DNA of 12,980 nt, from NCBI GenBank assembly GCA_902773305.1, contig CACYEB010000161.1, forward strand, positions 1 to 12,980, given 5' to 3'. Position 1 is the first letter of the stretch. The number at the start of each line of letters is the position of its first letter. The stretch is from an uncultured Bacteroidia bacterium. GTDB lineage: Bacteria; Bacteroidota; Bacteroidia; Bacteroidales; UBA932. The position numbers and the translations under genes were made by a program. A model generated the notes under the pieces. It had not been told where the DNA came from and made no database searches. It worked only from the letters and a program-made list of their open reading frames with translations. Below, piece by piece: positions 8,498 to 12,980 of this stretch.

Positions 8498-9478
8498 ATG
8501 AAAAAAGTATTAGCTTTCCTGTCCGTCATAGCGATGGCCGGTATAATCTCCTGCACCAAAGAAGATCCGTCTGTAGCTGCCACCATCAATGCCGGTGATG
8601 TGACCGTTGAAGTTGGCAAGACCGTGAACATCGGTGCCACTACCAACTCCACCGCAATGATTACCTATGTCTGCGACAATACCGCCGTGGCCACCGTAAC
8701 CGCAAAGGGCGAGGTTGCCGGCGTGCAGGCCGGCACCGCCAACATCACCCTGAAGGTTGCTGCCGTAGAAGGTAAGTTCAAGGCCGCCGAAAAGACCGTC
8801 AAAGTAACGGTTACCGCCCCCGAAGTACCGCCCACACCCAGTTCTGCAATCACTATCGACGGTGATTTCTCCGACTGGACCGCCCTCAAGGCCGGAACCT
8901 TCAAAAGAGCGGTGAACGACCCTGACTCCCCGTGGGAAGCCGTAGAAGAAATCCGTTGCTATGCAGATGAAGACTATGTATTCTACTATGCCAAGTACAA
9001 CTCCGAAGCACTCGCCGAACTGCTTGACAATCCCGATGAAATACTCCCGATACGCTTCAACTTCAACACCGACGGTGAGTTCGACTCCGGCTATGCCAAG
9101 TATTTCCTGGAAGCCTATGACCTGATCATAGAAGGCCAACTGGCAGAAAACGGTGCTTTCTGCCCCTTCAAGCAAGGAGAGCTGAACCAGCACATCGGCG
9201 GATGGAAAATGCTCGCAGGAAGTGATGTCCCCCTGATAACCGGCCTTGGTTCCGGGGCTGAATACGAGTTCCAGCTGGACCGCGCTCTCTTCAACCAATA
9301 CGCCAATACCAGCGAAGACCCTATGCCTATGGGCGACGAGTTCCAGACCAGCATCCGTTTCTACTTTATCAATGCTGCCGGCAAATGGGATGAACTTTCA
9401 AATATACCTAATACTTCCATTGACGAAGAGTTGGGCAACGGCTATGGCTATCTTATGAGAATAACGACCAATCACTAA
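8498..9478 (+). CDS. BIG2-domain lipoprotein with CBM9/DOMON-like C-terminal domain (twin 2)
   Basis: This 326-aa paralogue of the protein at 6031-7011 has the same domain order. The leader ends GIISC (Cys19) and is followed by Thr-Lys-Glu-Asp, a Lys plus acidic run that resembles the lipoprotein export signal of Bacteroidota surface lipoproteins. BIG2 spans about 22-107 (NAGDVTVEVGK, TAVATVTAKGEVAGVQAGTA). A short PPTPSS linker leads to the binding-like domain at 118-326: ITIDGDFSDWTALKAGTF, CYADEDYVFYYAKY, FNFNTDGEFDSGYAKYFLEAY, EYEFQLDRALF. The BIG2 halves of the twins are much closer than the C-terminal halves, where loops differ (WYGDEDATHP in one, RAVNDPDSPWEAVE in the other). This fits shared display and split ligand choice. 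It lies 29 bases after the DUF4832 gene and 9 bases before the next gene, so it is very likely in the same operon. Confidence 0.86.
   Translation: MKKVLAFLSVIAMAGIISCTKEDPSVAATINAGDVTVEVGKTVNIGATTNSTAMITYVCDNTAVATVTAKGEVAGVQAGTANITLKVAAVEGKFKAAEKTVKVTVTAPEVPPTPSSAITIDGDFSDWTALKAGTFKRAVNDPDSPWEAVEEIRCYADEDYVFYYAKYNSEALAELLDNPDEILPIRFNFNTDGEFDSGYAKYFLEAYDLIIEGQLAENGAFCPFKQGELNQHIGGWKMLAGSDVPLITGLGSGAEYEFQLDRALFNQYANTSEDPMPMGDEFQTSIRFYFINAAGKWDELSNIPNTSIDEELGNGYGYLMRITTNH
8561..8818 (+). repeat. BIG2-coding module, copy 2
   Basis: This is the second copy of the Ig-like module. It is closest to copy 1 (6094-6351), sharing the exact 23-base block at 8672-8694, and more distant from copy 3 (10269-10526). 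The leader codons before it (Met-Lys-Lys, then a hydrophobic run to Ser-Cys) are also alike in the three genes. Confidence 0.75.
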
Positions 9479-9487
9479 CCGCGACAT

Positions 9488-10186
9488 ATGAGATATGCCG
9501 TGAAGATACTCCTGTGCCTGGCACTCCTTAACGGGTGCCAGGCATCTGGTATCCGCGGCTATTGGAATGACGTTCCCTTGCTGGAAAAGGATATCCGCGT
9601 TTCGGAAGACCGCTTTGCCGACTTTGCGGAACTGGCCGTCGCTTCTTCACAAAACGACGCCCTTGCAGCGCTGGATCTCCTCTTTGACAGACTGAGGCGG
9701 GACTCCGTGGCATATTATGTTTATTCCGAATGGATGAACGGGGCATTTTACAACATCTTCTCACCCTGCCGGAATGCCACGCTTTACAGCAAAGCCGTGG
9801 AAAGGATTGTTACCGACGCGGTGCTCCCGACAGATGAATGTGAGCCATTCCTTCAGAGACAGAGGTGGATAGGATATAACCTGCCGGCAGAGAGGGCAAT
9901 TGTCCCCGGCCGCCCCTCCTTTACCGGGCGCACGCTGGTACTGGTGCTGGATTTGAGTTGCCCCTCGTGCCTGAAAACACTTGAAAAATTCTTGACCGAC
10001 CCCGAGTGGGCCGGCGTAAAGCATCTGGCAGTCTGTTTCGGCCCGGGCGCCCTTCCCTCCGACTCCGGCTGGGATGTCATTTATGACAGTAATTCTGCGG
10101 CTGTCTTTGACCCGCAACTTACACCGATATACTTTGTCGTAGCCGCCGACGGTACTGTTGAACAAGGCTACACACCCGCTCTTTAA
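9488..10186 (+). CDS. DUF5106-like lipoprotein with C-terminal thioredoxin-like CPSC motif
   Basis: This 232-aa protein has a leader ending LLNGC (Cys17). The middle part carries a pattern typical of DUF5106 proteins of Bacteroidales: a helical stretch with YYVYSEWM, then SPCRNATLY at 92-100 (compare SPxRNEExY) and a helix with LQRQRW. From about 148 a thioredoxin-like fold begins: TLVLVLDLSCPSCLKTLEKF places the redox pair at Cys158 and Cys161, and LTPIYFVVAADGTV at 211-224 supplies the cis-Pro (Pro213) and the last strands. The family is thought to act in periplasmic thiol-disulfide exchange. No acidic residue follows the lipid Cys (QASG), unlike its neighbours, so retention on the periplasmic side is likely. 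It is compact for a DUF5106 protein. It lies 9 bases after twin 2 and 10 bases before the next gene, so co-expression is nearly certain. Its partners may be the Cys-rich DUF4832 protein and the lipoproteins nearby (inference). Confidence 0.8.
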   Translation: MRYAVKILLCLALLNGCQASGIRGYWNDVPLLEKDIRVSEDRFADFAELAVASSQNDALAALDLLFDRLRRDSVAYYVYSEWMNGAFYNIFSPCRNATLYSKAVERIVTDAVLPTDECEPFLQRQRWIGYNLPAERAIVPGRPSFTGRTLVLVLDLSCPSCLKTLEKFLTDPEWAGVKHLAVCFGPGALPSDSGWDVIYDSNSAAVFDPQLTPIYFVVAADGTVEQGYTPAL

Positions 10187-10196
10187 TGCTTTTAAG

Positions 10197-11981
10197 ATGA
10201 AAAAGTCTATCATTTCCCTCTTGCTGGCTGTCTTGGCAGTCTTGTCACTTTCCTGTAAGGAGACTTCAGAACCTGCAGTCACCGCCACCATCTCCGCAAA
10301 CGACGTAACGGTAGAAGAAGGCAAGAGTGCACAGATCAGCGCCGTCACCAACTCCTCCGCAGCCATTACCTACACCTCTGCCGATGCCTCAGTGGCCACT
10401 GTATCCGCCACAGGTGAGGTTACCGGAGTGAGTGCGGGCAGCACCACCGTCACCCTCAGTGCGGATGCCGTGGAGGGTCTCTACACCGCCGCCGAAATCT
10501 CCGTCAACGTTACCGTAACGGCCGCCCCGGTTGACGGTAATCCCAAGCCCGGCTTATACACATTCACCGTCTCTCCTTTGAAGGGCCGGTGGGAAGCCGG
10601 AGACCAGATTCTGGTTCAGGGCGGGTATGGCCCCGCCGCCCAGACCATCACTCTCACCGCCGGCCAGATATCTGCCGACGGCAAGACCGCCAGTGCAGAA
10701 CTCGGCGGCGACCTGTTCAAATATCTCACCGAGCCTGACCCCCTGTATGCAGTATGGCCGGCATCGGCGGCAAAAAAGGAAGATGGGCTTACCGGACAGG
10801 TCATTAACTATGCCGTGAGCAACGTTATGCTCACGCAAGCCTATCTTTCAGAGAATAATTTCTCATTCAAAGACATTTCGGCATTCATATCCTTTAAAGT
10901 ATCCGGCAACTATGACCGCTTCATAATTGCGGGTACGCAACGCCCCGGACTACGTTACAGCAGCTACAAGAACGAGTATTCATCGGCAAGGATAACTCCT
11001 GCCAAGCCCAAGGACGACGGATGGCCTTTCCGCGAAGAGCGGCTTGGCGACGGCGGAAGCCTCAATACCCTCTGGTTTCCCGGCGGCATCAGTTTCAATG
11101 GCGGTTTCACGCTCTACTTTGCCAAGGGTGATGACTGGAGCGCAACCTATACATACACCGAAGATGCCATTCTAAAAGCCGGCAATTTCCTGGAAATCGG
11201 CGATATCACATCCAAACTGGAGCCCTACAGCGGCGGCAAACCCCACTTGCCGGTGATGGGCAATATGACCAGATATGATGTGGCTTTCGACGAGTTTTCG
11301 GGCTTATTTATGAGCAGCGACAAGGATTTCTTCTGGGGAGTCGGAGATGACGGACTGTTGGGGAAAATTTCATTCACGGGAGAAGTTTTATACAGCAAAA
11401 GTATCGGCGGCGAGAGTGAGGCCATCACCCTTGACCCCGAAACAGGAGATATACTCATTGGAGAAGAGACCAGTCCCGCCAAGATAACCCGCTTTGCCGC
11501 TCCGGATTACAATACCAAAGAAAAGCTCTGCACGATTCCAGGAACCACCGGATTCGGCAACTCCGGACTGGAGGGTCTCACATATTACAAAAACGGCCTT
11601 GCCTACGCTGGATTCCAAACCAACTCTTATCTGTTCTGCTTTAATCTGAAAAACATAAACGAAAATGGTGAAGCCGAAGTGATATGGCAAAAGAATCTCC
11701 GCGAGATATTCCCCGCCATCACCGAGGTTGGCGACCTCTGCTATGATCCGCTCACGGATTGGCTCTGGATAGTCGACTCAGAGACCCACAAGGTCTTTAT
11801 CCTGTCGGGTGATGCCGAGCGTTTGCTGGGGGCCTACACCTTAAAGACGATGCTGAATGAGGAAGGCCTCTACGTTGATCACGGAAACAGCTGCATATGG
11901 ATAACTGACGACGACGACAAGATCTCCCACCTTTTCAAGTACGAGTTTTCCGGTCTGGACGATTTCCTCATCGCCGAGTAG
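10197..11981 (+). CDS. Three-part lipoprotein: BIG2, fimbrillin-like, SdiA-regulated-type beta-propeller
   Basis: This 594-aa protein has a leader ending LSLSC (Cys20), followed by Lys-Glu. Residues about 25-110 are a BIG2 domain of the same type as in the twins (SANDVTVEEGK, ASVATVSATGEVTGVSAGST). Residues about 115-345 resemble Bacteroidales fimbrillin-like (Mfa-like) domains: KGRWEAGDQILVQ at 129-141 recalls the W-x-x-G-D-x-I-x-V motif, and LKAGNFLEIGDIT at 326-338 resembles the usual close of such domains. Residues about 355-590 look like an SdiA-regulated/phytase-like beta-propeller, with blades marked by YDVAFDEFSGLFMSSD, EAITLDPETGDILIGEE, SGLEGLTYYKNGLAYAGF, GDLCYDPLTDWLWIVDSE and EGLYVDHGNSCIWITDDDD. 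The ATG at 10197 is used because the one at 10158 overlaps the previous gene and puts 13 extra residues before the leader. Such propellers bind Ca2+ and ligands; catalysis is not claimed. It is probably the last gene of the operon. Confidence 0.8.
   Translation: MKKSIISLLLAVLAVLSLSCKETSEPAVTATISANDVTVEEGKSAQISAVTNSSAAITYTSADASVATVSATGEVTGVSAGSTTVTLSADAVEGLYTAAEISVNVTVTAAPVDGNPKPGLYTFTVSPLKGRWEAGDQILVQGGYGPAAQTITLTAGQISADGKTASAELGGDLFKYLTEPDPLYAVWPASAAKKEDGLTGQVINYAVSNVMLTQAYLSENNFSFKDISAFISFKVSGNYDRFIIAGTQRPGLRYSSYKNEYSSARITPAKPKDDGWPFREERLGDGGSLNTLWFPGGISFNGGFTLYFAKGDDWSATYTYTEDAILKAGNFLEIGDITSKLEPYSGGKPHLPVMGNMTRYDVAFDEFSGLFMSSDKDFFWGVGDDGLLGKISFTGEVLYSKSIGGESEAITLDPETGDILIGEETSPAKITRFAAPDYNTKEKLCTIPGTTGFGNSGLEGLTYYKNGLAYAGFQTNSYLFCFNLKNINENGEAEVIWQKNLREIFPAITEVGDLCYDPLTDWLWIVDSETHKVFILSGDAERLLGAYTLKTMLNEEGLYVDHGNSCIWITDDDDKISHLFKYEFSGLDDFLIAE
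10269..10526 (+). repeat. BIG2-coding module, copy 3
   Basis: This is the most divergent copy of the Ig-like module. It shares a 19-base block (10357-10375) with copy 1 at 6185-6203, and the VATVSATG coding region is also close to copy 1. It lacks the Cys59 codon found in copies 1 and 2. Here the module is joined to a fimbrillin-like domain and a propeller instead of the CBM9-like domain. Confidence 0.7.
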
Positions 11982-11996
11982 CACAAAAATACCCTT

Positions 11997-12020
11997 ACGT
12001 TACGAAACGTTACGAAACGT
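11997..12020. promoter_or_regulatory. Two overlapping dyads, candidate operator
   Basis: The 14-base inverted repeat ACGTTACGAAACGT (ACGTT and AACGT around ACGA) occurs at 11997-12010 and again at 12007-12020, the two sharing ACGT. The 10-base period puts both copies on the same face of the helix. They lie about 40-63 bases upstream of the -7 element at 12060-12067, a fitting place for an activator or repressor site. A hairpin terminator for the gene ending at 11981 is the other reading, but no long T run follows. Function is inferred from position and symmetry. Confidence 0.5.
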
Positions 12021-12059
12021 TATTTCACCTAAAGCGGTATTAATGAGCGGTTTTGTTGT

Positions 12060-12067
12060 TACCTTTG
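12060..12067 (+). promoter_or_regulatory. Bacteroidota-type -7 promoter element
   Basis: TACCTTTG matches the Bacteroidota sigma-ABfr -7 consensus TAnnTTTG, followed by C as is common. A clear TTTG-type -33 element at the usual distance is not seen, which may mean that an activator is needed. Transcription would begin near 12072-12076, leaving a leader of about 25 bases before the ATG at 12099. Confidence 0.7.
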
Positions 12068-12098
12068 CACTTTAGAAACAATTCAATCTTTATACAGT

Positions 12099-12236
12099 AT
12101 GAAATGTAAATACATTGCACCGGAAGCCATCGTGTTTGTGGTGCGCGCTCGCGAAACCATCCTCGTCTCAAGCGAGCAAAAGAAAAGATTCTCGGGCGAG
12201 GACGTAGTTGAAGATGATGAAGTAGATCCCTGGTAG
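12099..12236 (+). CDS. Small 45-aa protein ending Asp-Pro-Trp
   Basis: The ORF begins ATG at 12099, just downstream of a good promoter, and ends TAG at 12234. The product has 45 residues: an N-terminal part MKCKYIAPEAIVFVVRARE, a hydrophobic/Ser stretch TILVSSEQ, a basic KKR, and an acidic tail VVEDDEVDPW. It has no lipobox and no sure signal peptide. Short proteins with a K-Y-x-x-P-E-hydrophobic opening and an acidic tail ending in or near Trp occur beside fimbrillin-like genes in Bacteroidales; that is from memory and was not checked by search. Function is unknown; candidates are a secreted or regulatory peptide, or a leader peptide tuning the gene 16 bases downstream. Support comes from promoter placement, a proper stop and coupling to the next gene. 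Confidence 0.6.
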   Translation: MKCKYIAPEAIVFVVRARETILVSSEQKKRFSGEDVVEDDEVDPW

Positions 12237-12239
12237 TAT

Positions 12240-12244
12240 GGAGG
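12240..12244 (+). promoter_or_regulatory. Shine-Dalgarno site GGAGG for the fimbrillin-like gene
   Basis: GGAGG followed by AAAAAATT sits 8 bases before the ATG at 12253. This favours 12253 over the in-frame ATG at 12238, which overlaps the site and would put Met-Glu-Glu-Lys-Ile before the leader. Strong Shine-Dalgarno sites are uncommon in Bacteroidota, and none of the other genes here has one. Confidence 0.65.
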
Positions 12245-12252
12245 AAAAAATT

Positions 12253-12980
12253 ATGAAAAAGTACGCTTTAATTTTTGCAGCCGTTTGTGCTTGCCTGGTT
12301 TCCTGCACCAAGGAAAATCCCAAATTCAATGACGACGCCGCATCGCCGGCAATGAAGACCGTCACCATAACGGCCACTACCGACGACGTTCTGACCAAGA
12401 CCTCATATGCCGATGGCACCTCATTCTCCTGGACCGCAGGAGATCAGATCTCGGTTTATTGCTCTGACGGCGATTTCTATACCTTTACCGCCGACGAGAC
12501 CGGCGCAACCAGTACGTTTACCGGTTCTATACCCGAGGGCGAGAGTCTGGGGAACCGGGCATTCTTCCCTGCCGATGACAGTCACGACCTGGCCAATTAT
12601 TTCTATCACATCCCTGAGACCAAAGATTTGACCGGACATCCTTCGGCCGATATCCCTATGATTGGAGACAAGGGTGAAGGTGATATCTTCACTTTTGCAC
12701 ATTGCTGCGGCGCGACAAAATTGACCATAACCAATATCCCTTCGAACATTACATCGGTACAGATTTCAATTGCCAGCCCCAGCCTCAAACTGTCTGGTGA
12801 TTTCGGTGTATTCACAGATGCGGGTTATTGGAGATGGAATCCAAAGGCTGCTTCCACAGACTCAGAAAAGAACTTCAGCCGCAAAGTGGCTGTTTCAAAC
12901 AATGAGGCTTCTGTTTATATCCCTTATGCTTCCGGTTCTGAGTGGTGGGGAAAGAATGTAGTAAACGTCACCGGATTTGA
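12253..12980 (+). CDS. Fimbrillin-like (Mfa-like) lipoprotein, 3' partial
   Basis: The frame is open from 12253 to the end of the window: 242 codons and two bases, without a stop. The leader MKKYALIFAAVCACLVSC gives lipid Cys18, followed by Thr-Lys-Glu-Asn, an export-signal-like run. The next part is the usual start of Bacteroidales fimbrillin family proteins: a strand VTITATTDD, then LTKTSYADGTSFSWTAGDQISV with the W-x-x-G-D-x-I-x-V motif at about residues 60-68, then FTADETGATSTFTG and RAFFPAD, all typical of the N-terminal beta-sandwich. A later FTFAHCCGATKLTI strand fits the second domain. Such proteins are surface lipoproteins, some being pilus stalk or tip subunits and many of unknown use. 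The small ORF 16 bases upstream is probably in the same transcript. The C-terminal domain is out of view, so pilus subunit and lone surface lipoprotein cannot be told apart. Confidence 0.85.
   Translation, partial: MKKYALIFAAVCACLVSCTKENPKFNDDAASPAMKTVTITATTDDVLTKTSYADGTSFSWTAGDQISVYCSDGDFYTFTADETGATSTFTGSIPEGESLGNRAFFPADDSHDLANYFYHIPETKDLTGHPSADIPMIGDKGEGDIFTFAHCCGATKLTITNIPSNITSVQISIASPSLKLSGDFGVFTDAGYWRWNPKAASTDSEKNFSRKVAVSNNEASVYIPYASGSEWWGKNVVNVTGF

Noticed and set aside
8510..9298. 262-codon open frame on the minus strand, with Gly-rich product
   Set aside because: It lies wholly inside twin 2 and reads as reverse-strand shadow; the Gly/Tyr/Phe richness comes from the Ala/Thr/Lys codons of the real gene.
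10158..10196. Earlier ATG for the propeller lipoprotein
   Set aside because: It overlaps the previous gene and adds 13 residues ahead of a complete lipoprotein leader.
9761..10366. 201-codon open frame on the minus strand
   Set aside because: It spans the end of the thioredoxin-like gene and the start of the propeller gene, both well supported on the + strand, and has no leader or motif.
11997..12026. Reading of the ACGTT/AACGT dyads as a Rho-independent terminator
   Set aside because: The stems are five pairs at most for each dyad and are followed by TATTTC, not a T tract, so the operator reading is preferred, though not proven.
12033..12051. Direct repeat AGCGGT at 12033-12038 and 12046-12051
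   Set aside because: It is only six bases, with a 13-base step that is not helix-phased, and is easily due to chance; noted in case it recurs upstream of homologous units.
1..12980. tRNA, rRNA, CRISPR array, insertion sequence or transposase
   Set aside because: No cloverleaf-like spacer, regularly spaced repeats, terminal inverted repeats or transposase motifs were seen; no gene-free stretch is longer than 117 bases.

Overview
The window reads as a stretch of a Bacteroidota chromosome, most likely from a gut-type member of the order Bacteroidales. The grounds are a SusC/SusD pair, six or more lipoproteins with short Lys-rich leaders and a lipobox ending in Ser-Cys or Gly-Cys, AT-rich leaders that mostly lack Shine-Dalgarno sequences, one good match to the Bacteroidota -7 promoter element (TAnnTTTG), and several families that are common in Bacteroidales (DUF4874/DUF4832, DUF5106-like thioredoxin, fimbrillin-like proteins). 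Coding DNA is moderately GC-rich and the spacers are AT-rich. Genus cannot be set from sequence inspection alone. All ten genes recognised lie on the + strand.

Layout. (1) 1-936: 3' part of a GatZ/KbaZ-like protein (class II tagatose-bisphosphate aldolase non-catalytic subunit superfamily). (2) 975-5979: SusC-like TonB-dependent transporter and SusD-like lipoprotein, 13 bases apart. (3) 6031-7011: a lipoprotein with a BIG2 Ig-like domain and a CBM9/DOMON-like C-terminal domain, followed by a strong hairpin terminator at 7031-7069. (4) 7083-11981: a tight second group with a DUF4874/DUF4832 lipoprotein (probable glycoside-hydrolase-like barrel, GTG start), a second BIG2 plus CBM9-like lipoprotein of exactly the same length as the first (326 aa), a DUF5106-like lipoprotein with a CPSC thioredoxin motif, and a three-part lipoprotein (BIG2, fimbrillin-like, SdiA-regulated-type beta-propeller). 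(5) 11982-12980: a control region with two overlapping dyads and a promoter, a 45-codon small ORF ending Asp-Pro-Trp, and the 5' part of a fimbrillin-like lipoprotein that runs off the window.

How the parts may work together. Genes 975-11981 resemble a small, atypical polysaccharide utilisation locus: SusC/D import a ligand, the BIG2 lipoproteins would serve as cell-surface binding or display proteins (in the place of SusE/F), and the DUF4832 protein is the only enzyme candidate. No known CAZyme family, sulfatase, hybrid two-component regulator or ECF sigma/anti-sigma pair is visible. Three lipoproteins carry the same leader and BIG2 module with different C-terminal domains, so the locus seems to have grown by duplication and module swapping. 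The least described aspect is this set: twin BIG2-CBM9 proteins flanking a DUF4832 protein, with a thiol-disulfide lipoprotein and a BIG2-fimbrillin-propeller fusion. The small ORF and fimbrillin gene after 12,000 look like a separate unit under their own promoter.
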